Shown piece after piece: positions 35,383-47,736 of a stretch of 64,000 bases of DNA. The position numbers were made by a program, and so were the translations under genes. Positions within the stretch are counted from its first letter, which is position 1; each line of letters starts with the position of its first letter. This stretch comes from Lepidodermella squamata. Lineage: Eukaryota; Gastrotricha. The stretch spans positions 1-64,000 of the forward strand of contig JBLDXI010000015.1 of assembly GCA_047495785.1 (NCBI GenBank), given 5' to 3'. A model generated the notes under the pieces. It saw only the letters and a program-made list of their open reading frames with translations. It did no database searches and was not told the DNA's origin.

Positions 35383-38190
35383 TCACAGACGAACACAGTC
35401 GGGCGATCGGCAGTCGCATAGCATGTTGTCGCCGTTGTGGTGCCGAGACGCTACGACCTGCAGGGTAGGCAGCAGAGGCTGCGAGATGGTGTGAGACACG
35501 CGAGGCCGGTTCAACGAAGCGGCGCCATTCGACATAACCTGAACCTGAGCAGGGTGATGTTGCTGCGGACGACCCAGCGAGCGAGCATTAGCGCCGCCGC
35601 CGCTGTTGTAGACTCGCTGCGAGGCACGAACGCGTTCGACGAGTTCCTTCTGCGGGATGCCGATGCGGCCGGCGCAGCGAAGCGCGTCGATCCGCAGGGC
35701 GTCGACTGCGGTGGCGATTGCGTCGGCGTCGCAGCGCAGCAGTTCGGCGAGGGCGATGACCCACTCGGGCGTGACGTGGCCGAAGCCGAACTTGTCCGAG
35801 TACGGCATATCGCCCAGTTCGATCTGCGCGCGTTGCAGGTAGTCACGAAGGCGAGTCGAAGCATCAACGCTGTTGTTGTTGTTCGAATTGTTCGACGGTG
35901 GCATGCAGTCGCCCGAGTCGGAGCCGTATGACACACCGGAATCAGTCGACGAGTTGGCACCGCCGTTGTTGTTGTTGCGGCGAGTCGAGTTTGAGACAGG
36001 GGTCGAGCCGCCGGCCAGCGTCACAACGTCTGCGAACACATCAGCGAGGCGAGTCTGTTCGACGGTGGTGGTGGCGATTTTGCGGGCGATGCGCCTCGCC
36101 AACGACGGCTGGTTCAACGCGACCTGCGCCAACTGTTCGACGCTGTTGATGTTCGCCAGCTGAACGAGGCGGTTCGCGATAAGCGCAGCGTTCGGCACGT
36201 CGTAAGCGCGTAATAGGCTCACCAAATCACACGGTGATGTCTATAGAATGGAAATCGATTAAAAATCAATCAATAATGAATAGCGCGAGTACGTTACCTG
36301 AGACGAGTCTGATGACGAATTGCTGCTGTTGTTGCTGTTGTTGTTCGGGCGGCGTTTGGCGGCTGCGTGGGCAGCGAGGGCGCACGACGACCAGTCGCGC
36401 ATGATGAGCGCCGGTTGCGACGGCGATGCGCCATTGCCGGCGTACAGCAGCGCGAGGGCATCGGCGGTCGTCGGTTGTTGTTGCTGCTGCTGCTGGCGGA
36501 CCATGTGGAGGTCGCGAAACGCGGCGGTGGACTTCGACTTGTAGAAGGATCGCACCTGCGAGCCGGGTTCCTGCACGCGGTACGGCGAGGCGGGGATGAC
36601 GTGCGACTCGGGCGACAGCGGCGCGGCGCCGAGGCGATGCTGTTCGTACAACTCAGGGATCGTGTCCATGCGGCAGTTGGCCACAGAAACGGCTTGTCGC
36701 TGCAGTGATGCTTTCTTCACCGGTTGTTGCTGTTCGACGACTGGCTTTGTCGCTGGTTTCGTCGTCAATAACTGTTGTTGTTTGTTGTGTTTTGGCGCGT
36801 GCAGGGCGGCGACAATGCGTTTCGACCATGAGACCAATCGCGACGATTTCGACGCCTTTGACGGCTTGCTCGCTTTCACGTCTTGGTCGCAGCCTTCGAT
36901 GTGGAGATGGCTGGTCATCGGCGGTTTCTTCAAGTCAATGCTGTACATGATGGAAAAAAGTTGTCATTAATAATGATGAGAAATAATATAATTTTTCGCG
37001 TAAAATAAAGAGCAACGCAAGCAGCCGCAACAACAAGAAAAATGATGTTGTGGATAATAATAATAATAATGATGAAGTGCGTTACATTATTGTCACTCGC
37101 CTGCATCTTCAACAGCGACAACGGCGACGCGCGGCCACAAAAAGGCCCACCACTCGCGCGGTTGCTTGTAACAAAAACATGCTGTTCGCGTCGTGTTTTT
37201 CAAACAGCGCCTCTACTACATGCGACGTGCGCGCAAGTCATGAGTGCGCGCTTTTTGCGAATGCGCTATATAGTCACATATATAGTAGCAGTAGTAGTAA
37301 TCAAGATGTTTTTATAAACAAACAAACACGTGTAATTGATGCGCGCGCGGGAAAGGTGACGCTTCTTCACAGGGTGCGAAATTGACACTTCTGCTGCTGC
37401 TATTATCAGTAATAAAAGTTGCTAACCTGGATTGGGCGAGGCGTGAACTGGCGGCGAAACGAGACGCCGACTGGCCGCGAGGCATCGTTTTCGTCGTGTT
37501 GCCGTCATCGGAGTCGTCCTCGTCACCGGCCGAGTAGTCAGAAGCGATAGCTGCTGCCGGCTGTTTCGCGGCCTTGTACGGCGACGCGTCGTAGTCGTGC
37601 ATCAGCAGCGTGTCTTCGCCCAGCGTCAACGTAGTGTCGAGGCGGTGATGCTGGTTGGCTGATCGCGATGATTGAACCGGTGTTTTGCGAGTCGAAGGCG
37701 ACGAAGCGGCGACAGGCTATTTTCATAGATATCAAATAAAACTCGTCATCGGTTTTCGATTGGTTTTTACCTTGCGGAAATTGAGGCGTTGCGAAGTGGC
37801 ACGAGCCGGCGATCGGCTCGACGAGGCGAAAGATGAGGCGAGCGAAGACGACGCGAACGAAGTCGAATTGACGTCTTCGATATCGGCAGCGCACTGTTGC
37901 TGCTGCAGTTGTTGATGGTGATGATGCGAGGTCAGCAGCAGGTGCAAGCGCACTGATGATGATGATGCTGAGGCGTGGTTGCGGATGCCACCGGTAGTAG
38001 ATGGCGTAGTAACTGATGCAGTAGTAGTAGCAGTAGTGGTAGTATATGCGGCGGCGTCATTAACCATCAGCGGCGAATCTTCAGGCGACGTCGGGGCGGC
38101 TGTGAGCATAGCAGCTCGGCTGCGGCTGCGCGACGCGGCCGCTGCCGATCCGAGACCACAGCACGACGTCAACGAAGCGCGTACAGGCAT
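35383..38190 (-). CDS. Unrecognised Ser/Gln/Asn-rich protein, 736 aa
   Basis: Four exons, 38190-37771, 37716-37427, 36940-36298 and 36240-35383. They keep frame through phase 0, 2 and 0 junctions, all GT-AG, with a short last intron of 57 bp. The N-terminal half is low-complexity Ser/Thr/Ala with His and Gln runs. A basic patch follows near the start of exon 3 (SKPSKASKSSRLVSWSKR). Exon 4 contains two ordered-looking helical stretches, one around LLRAYDVPNAALIANRLVQL and another around HVTPEWVIALAELLRCDA, separated by an Asn/Ser spacer. The protein ends CDCRSPDCVRL. There is no signal peptide or membrane segment. I do not recognise a family. The start at 38190 is the first ATG after in-frame sequence that looks untranslated; a further 5' exon is possible. 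TTTATT (minus-strand AATAAA) lies near 35039. Confidence 0.7.
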
Positions 38191-40144
38191 CGTCAGCACG
38201 TAGATTGCAGGAGGTATACTTGTAAGTAAAAGATGCGCTCTATGATAATGAAAACAGAACAAACACGCCTTAATAATATAATGTGCGCACAAGTGAGGGT
38301 TGATATTTTATAGGTAGGCATCATCACAGGCACAGGAATTGAGACCACGCTCGGGTGGGACCTGCGGCCATGATGATGACAGCCGACGACGACGACGGAC
38401 AAAGCACGTCTTGTTTACGGCGAGCAGAGCGGGCACTGCTGCCTCGCCCGCTATATACCTGCCTTCATCAGCATCGATCTTATACAGGTACATTCATGTA
38501 TACGGGCGGGCTCATGATGACTGGTAGAATAAGGTGTGATGATGATTATGTTGGTTGTGGGAAAGAACACACATCAGTGGAATAAAAGCGAGTGGTAGTG
38601 GTGGTAATCTGTAAGAATGTCTCCGTACTATGCTCGGCGAGTCGTGTCCGCGAAGGTATGCCGACACTCGACTGCGTGCTCTAATCACAGGACGCGATTA
38701 GTCGGATTAACCTCTCTAGCTAGCTGGTGGCTGCGATGGGTGCAGTGATCACTCGCTGCGAGTCTCCGCCGTGATTGACACCTCTCGCGTGCGCGCGCAC
38801 CCACTCTTGCGGGTGGTGGCGCCACGTTGGGGGCCGTCTACGAGAGGGTGTTTGCCGAGCGAATCACGCCGCAGCACGTCGATGTTGAAGCGGATGCCTC
38901 ACGTCATTACACCTGTGGAGCGAGACAAATCGCTTAATCTGCCAAGAAACTAGAGCGCGTGCCGCTGTTGGGTGCTGGTCTTCCCAACGCTGTCAAGTAC
39001 CGGAAGTTCCGATCACCGAACAAGCTACAACATGCTTGCATTTATTTTGGCGATTAAGAAAATCGCAACAGGGCTAATAAAATAGATACAGAACCTCAAC
39101 CAAGAGCACAGTTCGCTTCCAAGTTCAATGAATTTAAACTTAAATCAAAGCGGAAAGAACAACGTGGGCATGCAAAATCACGATTAATACCGAAAAAGTG
39201 AAGTCACGGTAATAAATCGTTGGAAGAATTGATAATAAAGTGGCGTTAGATGGCATGGAAAGCAATTCAGGGTGTAATAAAATTGGCACATTGGCAAATT
39301 GCATTCTGAAATTTCTACTGTTCTTCGCGTGCTTAAATGAACTGCGCATAATTTACTCGGGTCGACGCAATAATCGCCTGAATAATCGGAGGGCCAATTT
39401 TTTGTACCGTCTCTACGGAAACGTGATGATATGGATGACCGGTTCAACGGTCGTAAACTGCGCGTGTGAACGCATTAGGCGCGCTCTAGCACTCGTGGAA
39501 CGTGACCGACTGCTGGCGTTAAAAAAACTGATATGAGAAGGGTTGAAGGATGTAAACAAAACTCTCAACGATATAGCAGCAGTTTATTACGCGGCGAGTG
39601 TGTTAATCCGGCGACAAAGTACCTCGACAACACGAAATAGTGTAAACGGTGGTGTTTTTATTGTTATTTTCAGTCGGTAATATAAATTCGTAAAATAACT
39701 AATGTGTTCGCGCTCGCTAATCTTAATCTTCGCAGTGCATCTTTTCACGAATTAAAAAGCCAAACGCATGGCACGTTCCACGTTCATAAACTCTCTTGTA
39801 ATAATTTCAACCGCTTCATCTTATTTTGATACACTTTGGTGGAATATGATGTTATACCTGCCGTGGCTTATGACGCGCACTAAATTTTTTTCGACGCGCA
39901 CACTTCAGGATCGGTTTATTGCTGCTGCGACGATTTACTTGTGCACTTTGCTCGAAATGTACTCGCAACTTTTCATAATTTCACATTTGACATTTACATT
40001 AAGTATTTGTAGGTTTTATCGTATCGCACTCGTAGCTATGTTGCCAATTGTAGGTGTAGTTTGTTTGTAATACATCGTTTTTTCTTCACATTATTTGAGG
40101 AGGAGAACTCCACCAGCTGTCACTAGCGATTCACTGCCTTCAGA
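38191..40144. other. Intergenic, no gene seen
   Basis: Contains (GAT/CGA)n triplets near 38370-38400 and CAT repeats. Frames of up to 100 codons at 39184-40070 lack domains. Likely promoter side of the 736-residue gene. Confidence 0.4.
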
Positions 40145-41777
40145 TACCGTATTTTCCGTATTAGCTTCAGGGGGTATTGTGTTTTCAAAGCTTCGAAAAA
40201 GGGGGGTTGTAAACGGGACGTGATACAATTGCGAGCATGCGACTTTATTATTTCAAAGCAAGTTTTCAAGCGTTAAAATTGAGTAAAATTAGAATAAATT
40301 GATAATTTTTAAACCAAAGTCAACAACTCTTCATCAAAATCGAGAACTTCATCGTTCGATTGCGAGTTCTCAGCCATTTTATGCAAATTTTTAAATTTTT
40401 CAAATGATGGCTGCTAGGAAATCGAACGATACTTGGGCAATTTTCGTTGCTTAAATTCTCTCACTCAGCTATGTTTCCCAATTTTCTATCAAACATGCCT
40501 ATCAAACGCTTCAGACAGAAATGGAATTTCAAAAAAGTATGCGCAATAAGGGATTATTCTATAGCTAGCCATAGAGAAATGAAATTTCCCCCCGATCTGA
40601 AACCCCGAGCGAGTTTGGCGCAGCCAAACGAGTCGAGGGGTTTCAGAGAGGGGGGAAATTTCATTTCTCTATGGCTAGCTATAGAATAATGCTATTCCTA
40701 CATGCGCACGACACCTCTAGGCTCCCCAAAAGGGTGCAATTGGTACATAGGGGTGATTTCAGGATAATAATTTCGAGAAAATAAAACATCCAACTTAAAA
40801 TTTCACGAAACCAATTCTTCGTTTGAAAGCGAAAAACACTTTTCATTCGGCGATTTTTTTCTTGTTTGCAACTTGGTTTTTGGTCAACCGTCATTCGTCG
40901 TCGAAATCTTCATGCTCTCCGGCTGGCCGAATCATCAGTGGTCAAGACTCATGGAACAGAGCGCCGATATCAAGCCCCAAGATTATCCGTCGCCTTGGTT
41001 CGATCGAGTCTGGAAACGAACAAATCTTTGCTTCGAAGAAGCCACTCAAATCGGTCACCTGCCAGCTGGGTTCGCATAGAAATCAATGCGTCAACATCGC
41101 GGCGTTTGGATGACTGACAATAACAGAAGCCATCCGCTCGCTGCAAAATGGTATCCAGGTTGCGGCGGAAACTAATCATGGATTTGGGTCAATTTTGCCG
41201 AAGATCGAAGACTCGCCGAGATACCAGTCGTCGTCGGCATTAGCGTTGCTATGGCCGGTGGCTGAATTTCCGTTGCTGTTCAAAACCGCGAATTCGGAGG
41301 GAAAACCGGATCGGCATCGCGACGGCTACCAGCAAGAGATTTCGACGACATCGTTGTTCGCCTTATTTTGTCTTTTGTTTTTGCACGTGAAATTGCTTTT
41401 AAGTAAAATTGAGGTTTTCGCTGTTTTAGTGACTTTCCTAAAATTCTCGAGAAATTGCGTTTCATGGGGGGTTTTGAGGCTAATTCTGAGCAAAATGCTG
41501 CCCAAATTTGTGACAGTTTCATGTCATAGAAAAATTTTGGTTGCCATAGAGAAATTCATTGTAACCATGGAGAAATCAAATTTCCCAATGGCAAAATTTT
41601 ACCATGCGTATGTAGGAATTATTTTTAAATGCGATTTTCAAAGTTTGATTTAACATTTAGATCGCGGGTAGCTATTGCGAGTATGAGGCTTTATTTTTTC
41701 AAAGGCCTTGAAAAGGGGGTTGTAAACGGGACGGGCGGTAATAACGGGTATATGAAGCTATTACGGAATATACGGTA
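40145..41777. mobile_element. 1.6 kb inverted-repeat DNA transposon, probably non-autonomous
   Basis: The left end reads TACCGTATTTTCCGTATTAG and continues CTTCA. The right end, read in reverse complement, is TACCGTATATTCCGTAATAG followed by CTTCA, so the two form imperfect terminal inverted repeats. Inside each end there is also a direct repeat of GGGGTTGTAAACGGGACG and of an ATTGCGAG...CTTTATT block. Frames of up to about 150 codons exist in the interior but none looks like a transposase. Flanks show AGATA-like sequence on both sides, but the target duplication is not clear. Superfamily is not assigned. Confidence 0.6.
40553..40690. repeat. 138 bp near-perfect palindrome
   Basis: The first ~46 bp (starting ATTATTCTATAGCTAGCC) are exactly inverted at the other end. 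The inner portion continues the pairing with a few mismatches down to a loop of a few bases at GGCGCAGCC. This is an insertion-like foldback nested inside the larger inverted-repeat element. Confidence 0.85.
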
Positions 41778-44654
41778 GATAGTAATCTGTTATTGTCATA
41801 GTTCATTGTATTTCGTCTCATTTCATCCGACAGCCAGAAATGTTAGCTACTTGAAATTACCGACATGAAATTGACCTAAATTCAAAGTTTGCCGATCATC
41901 TTTGCCCATAGTCGCCAAGGCCAGGAACATGAAAACTCAGTTTGTTTTATTCGAAGGGTAGCTCCAACAATTCCAGAAACATCAGGCATTTTCTGGGGAA
42001 ACCCACGAATTGGCAGAATGGAAACTCCAAAGTGACTTTCTTTAACAGAATGGAAACCGGTCAACTTGGTGATGTGTCAAAGTCATCACACTGCGTAAAT
42101 TCTCCCCAGTTGTCAGTACTGTTCGAATGTCAGAAAGGCAGGAACGGGTTTATCGATCTCAATAATAATCACAAATAAAATGACCCTTCGTAAATTAACA
42201 TACGCATAGACTTGAGAATTACTTAAAAGCACGGTCACCGAGTCGTTCTTAAAGTTCCCTCGTTCGCTAAAATTCAGGGAAACTTCGTTTCGATGCAAAC
42301 ATTATTTGTCGGATATTTCAAGCCAAATTTGTCTGATAAAACCGTGCTAATATGCCAAAAACATGTTCGCAGAGTAGGTCAACACGCGTGAAACACTGCA
42401 TTCTGCACAGCGGCAGAGAACTCTGAAATGACTGGAAAACAACTGCAAAGGCGATTCAAAATACCTATGAATTGACGTGACACGAAGTGAATTCCGGATC
42501 ACAGAGTCTGTATTTGGAATTTAAAACCAACCCACATAAGTCTGCGCTATCCACATGCGATCATTTGAATGTTGCACCCGTAAGTGAAAAAGTCAACCAA
42601 TACAGGTATTTCAATTTTGTTTCATGTTTTATTCTTGCTTGCTTGCTTGTTTGTTTGTTTTTCACCTTTTTCATTTCTTCATTATCTGATGTGATTAGCA
42701 GCAAAACCTGTTCGTTCGACAAACAGACAGACAGACAGACGGGCATAGACATAGACATACAAATACATACATACACATACAAAGATAGATCAACACGCGG
42801 ACACTGTCGCGCATGTTCGCAATAATTTTAATAATAGTAATAAATTTGGAGCGATTCTCTTGAATAGTTACACAGTTGAGAGAGAGAGAGAAGAGTTACA
42901 GAGTGGAACCATAAATCATGACATTCTGCTGTGTGTGCGTGCGTGCGTGTTTTCACGCCTTATAACGAATAAATGTACCACAGGTGGGTAGTTGGAATTT
43001 CGACGGCTAGTTGTTGTTGTTGTTACTGCTATATTTTCTATTAAGCATTTTCTATTCATAGTAAGAGCCACATCCATCATCATTCATCGACATCATCGAC
43101 ATCATCTTCTTGTAGATCAGATGTGAGATTGATCAGAGAGAGAGAGAGAGAAAACAGAGAGATAAAGAGAGCACGAGCGAGATAACGGTAGGTTAGAATG
43201 TACCCAAGTACTTTCAGGTACTTACATATTTCAAGTATGAAGTTCTAGTACTTGGTTACTGATAGCAATCATGTTGGTTTCTCTTAATTTCAAAACGTAC
43301 AAAAACTTGGTAATTGGCGCCGTCTTCTTCATCTTCATTAGGTACAAGGAACTAGACAGGCCGCCATACCGAGACTCGGTGTGGCGGCTTCACCTGATAA
43401 TCAAGTTTCTGAGGCGGTTCAAATCACGAGTCAAATCGACACCTCACAATCGATATGGCAACTATCGGCTAATCCTTTCGGCTAAATTATAATGTAGAAG
43501 CAGCTTTTCCTTAGGCAAACTACCTATAGCAGCTATGTGAGAGAATTCAAAGACATGAACTAAAATGTGGCAACAGCAATCGACACTTTTTACTAGCAAT
43601 ATCGACATTGCTATTACGAGTTGAACCAACCAACCAACCAACCATCAAACTAATGCCATGATAACGAAGAACCGAACGAATGAATGAATGAACGAATGAT
43701 ATGCATGCAATGCAATACGACAACAAAAATAGCCAAGTGCGTACTTGAATGAAATAGAGGACAAACGGCCACGTATCGAGTCGAATGAATTCAGGGAACA
43801 AAGTAGTAATCGAGAAAACAAAGCCTAGCCACGAGTCCAGCTTCACTATTATCATTGTTTTCAAATCGGTAGCAGTAATACCGAACTATAGTAGTCGACA
43901 TAAGAAGTCGCGATCAATATGGATGTTGTTGGACTTTGGAATTATAGCCCAGAATTCGCAACAACTAGCTATAGTTTCAAATGCGCAATTGAGATAATTG
44001 AAGATGACCATGATGATGATGATGATGGCTTTTCAAGTACTTGCACATACATACATACATGCATATGCATACGACGACGAATACCTATAGGTATATAACG
44101 CAAGTACAGGTAGGTAGGTAGGTGTGTAGGAAGATGAAGATTTTGATCATGCCACCACAGCACAGCAGAGCAGAGAGCAGAGAGCAGAGAGAGCGAGAGC
44201 GAGCAACAATTGCAACAAATAGAAGCAAAATACTTGACGTGTATTACTCCTCCTACTATTTTACATCATCTGTTTGTACCATCATCATCATCATCAGACA
44301 AGTAGGTCCTGTGATAAACTATTCTTAACAATTCTTTCGGGCTATATAGTACCTATATCGACACTTGTATCATTCGTTCGCAAGAATACTTACTTGAAGA
44401 ATGACACAAGAATGTGAAGTCATTCATTTAGCAGTAGCAGTACGACGACTACTACTACTACTATAGAGTAGTAATACAAATACAAAACAATCAAGTAGAA
44501 GTAGTAGTTGAAGTACAAATGATTTTGTTTACTAATAATAATTGTTAACATAATAATAATAATAATATAAAGTTGTATAACAATTCCGCAGCCGCAGTCG
44601 CAGTGAGGAGAAGTCTCGTCGTCGTCGGCGGCGGCGGCTGCGGGTGAGTCGGTG
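41778..44654. other. Intergenic with microsatellites
   Basis: No gene seen. Simple repeats: (CAGA)n at about 42720-42740 followed by imperfect CATACA repeats, (GA)n at 43135-43151, (CCAA)n near 43627, (GAAT)n near 43680, (ATG)n near 44010, GTAG repeats near 44110 and (ATC)n near 44281. Frames of 60-110 codons here run through such repeats. Confidence 0.5.
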
Positions 44655-47468
44655 CTACCGCGAACGGCGGTTCGGCGAGAACGAAGAATCGGCCTTGAAC
44701 GACACAAAACTCGCTTGTGGCTGCTGCTGCTGCTGCTGCTGGTTCAGTTCATCAACGCCAACGTCGACGACATCAACAGGCTGATGCTGAAGCTGAAGCT
44801 GAGCAGGTGCTGATGCGGCTGCGGCTAGTGACAACTCGTTGTTAGCAGCAGCAGCATTTGCAGCCTCATCCGCATCGTTATTGTTGGCGTTGTTGTTTTC
44901 GTTATCTGACGACGAAGAAGACGACGCATCGTCCTCGATGACAATCTGCCGATTCGCCGCCGTCGAAGCAGCAGCAGCGACAGAACCGAAAGCGCTATTC
45001 GAAGATGACGACAGCGTACGAGTCGTCGCATTGTTGCTGTGACCTGTTGATGCCGCCAGGTGGATGATGCGCTCCCGGTACGGCGACACGCGGCTCGCCA
45101 TTTGCTGGAAAGCCGGCAACTGCTGCTGCTGCTGAGTGCTGCTGCTCGCAAATGTCACCGACTGATGATTCGACGAGGCGTGGCGCACGTCGCCCATCGA
45201 CGAGCCAACCGACCCGACCGACGCGGCTTCACCTAGTGAGTCGATGCCCGAGTCCATGGGGCCCGAAGAACTGCCGCTGCCGCCACCGGCTGCTTCGGCG
45301 AGCAGCACGCCAGCCAGGCCACCGCCGGCCGTCGGCGAAATGCGCTCGCCCATGCTCACCATGTCGACGATCGAGTTGTAACCATCAATGCCACCGCCAT
45401 GGCCATGGCTGCTGCTGTTGATGACATTGACGAGTTGCGGGTTGATGATGTGGTTGTGCCCTCCACCACCAGTCGCTGCCCGGTTGTGGTGGTGCATGAG
45501 CCCAACACCGTCAATGATGACAACGTTGCCGCCGCCTGCTGCAGCCTGTTGGCCATTGCCATTGCCGGCTGCGACCGCCTGCTGCACAACGGCCACGTCC
45601 TGTTCCGTGTCGGCGGCGGCGACGACCAGCGGCGCCGGGTTCGTCTTCGTGCGCAGCCGCACGCACTGGAAGTCCACGTGCCGCGATTTCGCGTCTTCTT
45701 CCTCCCTGTCATCAAAGCACAACATGTTCAATGGTTCTTTCACATTGCTTTCACATTTTAACCACGGATAAGTTCCCAATTTTCAGTTTCAGTATTTTTT
45801 ACGTTCTCTAGATTCAGCATCTGTGCAAACCGTTATGGCTGTGTGCCAATGCAAATCTTTGCTAGCGAGTTTTTTAGCCGCCTGATCAAACACAGCAACA
45901 CACATTTTTTCAAAGAAATTTCTAAATAGTGCGCCGGAGCAGATCAGATTCGACTCTGCGCTCAATTTCAGCAACAAAACCTAGACAATTTAGTTATTTT
46001 CTAAGTGCCTTCTTCCGCCTATCAGTCAATCAATTTACGTTTTGACTATTCGCATTGATTTCCAAGGATTTTTTTTCCATTCAAAAAAATTAAGCAAAAA
46101 ACTGTCAAATCGATTCAATGAATTAAAACCGAGAGCTGGCTCCAATTTTTAGCCGAGAATAGCGTATGCACATTAAATCTCAATTAGATGAGAAAATGCT
46201 GATGATAATCGACTAATGCCATTTTAGTTGGAAATTAATTTTGAAAAATAAATCTTATTCAGCGAGCCAAGTATGAGGAAACGACAATAGGCATTAGAAA
46301 TTAGAAGTCTGAACAATAAAACGCACCATGACATGTGAATGAAGGCGCGCTGGATGTAGTTGTAGATGACCTCGATGCGGCCGCCCGTCTTCTTCTTCAC
46401 CTTCTCGAGCGTGGTCGGGAAGCCCTCGACGCCGAGGCGCACCTTCTTGAAGCCGCGCTCCTTCAGCAGCACCTTCGCCACGTCGCGGTTCTCGACGTAG
46501 CGGAAGAACCGGTACAGCGAGTTGTTGCGGATGATCTGGCTCGGCTCCTCGCCCAGCGGCGGCGGGTACTCGTCGTCCCACACGAACGCGTCGTCCTCCG
46601 CCAGCACCACGATGTGCCCTTCGCGCTCGCCCTGGTGCGCGATCTGCACCAGCACCGGCATCACCAGCGACTCGATGAAGTGCGCGAACTGCTCCTTCGC
46701 GCCCTGGTTCGAGATCTCCTGCAGCAGCGACCGCAGGTTGTGGCACTTGACCACGTCCGTGTTGAACGGGATCAGAAAGTAGTCGCACGCGTCCCGCAGC
46801 TCCTGCACCGAGATCGACTCCGGGCACTGGATCACGCCCTCCTTGTAGTAGTCCAGGATTGAGCGGAAACACGCCGCCGATATGTTCTCCGTTATTTCGT
46901 ACTCGCCGCGCTCGTTCGGCCGCGTTATCGCCGAGCTCAGCGAGCTGATCGAGAACATGCGCCCTAGCATCGTCTCCGGGTGCGACCGGAACAACGCCGG
47001 GTTCACGATGAACCGCGTGTTCTCCACCAGAATTGTTATTATGTCGTCGGTGTTACTGCTGCCCACGTGCACGGATGCGGCGGTTGACGCGGTCGTCGAA
47101 GCTAAATGACCAGTTGACGAGTCGGCGCCATGCCCGCTCAAACATTCAGAGCCACGCGAGCTCGAGCAGGCATCTTCAGGCGACGATGGCTCTGAATGAC
47201 GCCTGATTAGGATGGATTTTCTCGATGAAGATCCTACCGATCCGCCCGATGAATGACCCCCTCCATTTGAGTTTGATTTCCTAATAATTGACTTGGGCTT
47301 TTCTTGGTCCGAGTCCGAATATTCAGATTCGGAACTCAACGCAGAGTGATCCACTTTCTCTAGTTTGCGGAATGATTCCCGAACAGTTCCGCCATTGCTG
47401 CTGCCGCCGCCGCCACCACCACCACTTGCATTGTCGTCGGGATCCATTGATCTTCGAAAATTCCACAT
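44655..47468 (-). CDS. BTBD10: BTB/POZ protein of the BTBD10/KCTD20 family
   Basis: Two exons, 47468-46327 and 45705-44655, give 730 residues. The junction splits a Trp codon (TCA TG|gtgcgt ... cag|G GAG). The core matches BTBD10: ITILVENTRFIVNP, TMLGRMF, TRPNERGEYEI, FRSILDYYKEGVIQCPE, ELRDACDYFLIPF, HIVVLAEDDAFVWDDEYPP, YRFFRYVENRDVAK, VEVIYNYIQRAFIHMSW-like text, and across the junction EEEDAKSRHVDFQCVRL. The BTB domain spans roughly residues 145-250. In vertebrates BTBD10 promotes Akt signalling by limiting PP2A action. Residues before the BTB are Gly/Ser-rich. After the conserved HVDFQC block there is an extra ~325-residue tail of Gly, Ser, Asn, Ala and Gln, far longer than the ~65 residues in vertebrates. 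Two possible starts (Met1, Met8) are both in frame. Confidence 0.9.
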
Positions 47469-47680
47469 TCACCAATAGAATGGCGATGAAGCTATACCAT
47501 TAATTACGATCTGTTGCTCAAATTGATCAGCAAGCAACAAATTCAATGATAATAAAAATCTAAATTCGGTAATACAAAAATTATTATTATTATTATAAAA
47601 CAATTCAAGTTCGTTACCACATATTTACGCACATAATAATTGACAATAAATAACACGTCAAATCATCGCCAAGCATTTTG

Positions 47681-47686
47681 TTTATT
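47681..47686 (-). promoter_or_regulatory. Poly(A) signal of the ATPase gene
   Basis: TTTATT on the + strand, that is AATAAA on the minus strand, 51 bp past the stop codon. Confidence 0.6.
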
Positions 47687-47736
47687 AAATATTATGGACT
47701 GGCGTCAGGAGAAACAAAAAGATCATCACGCCATGC

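Noticed and set aside
40823-41179. Overlapping frames of 68-96 codons inside the inverted-repeat element
   Set aside because: Three frames are open at once on the + strand and one on the minus; none has transposase motifs, and no splicing rescues one of them.
46294-46872. Alternative-frame products of 175-192 codons over the BTBD10 exon
   Set aside because: They are Arg/Ala-rich shadows of the strongly GC3-biased BTBD10 frame.
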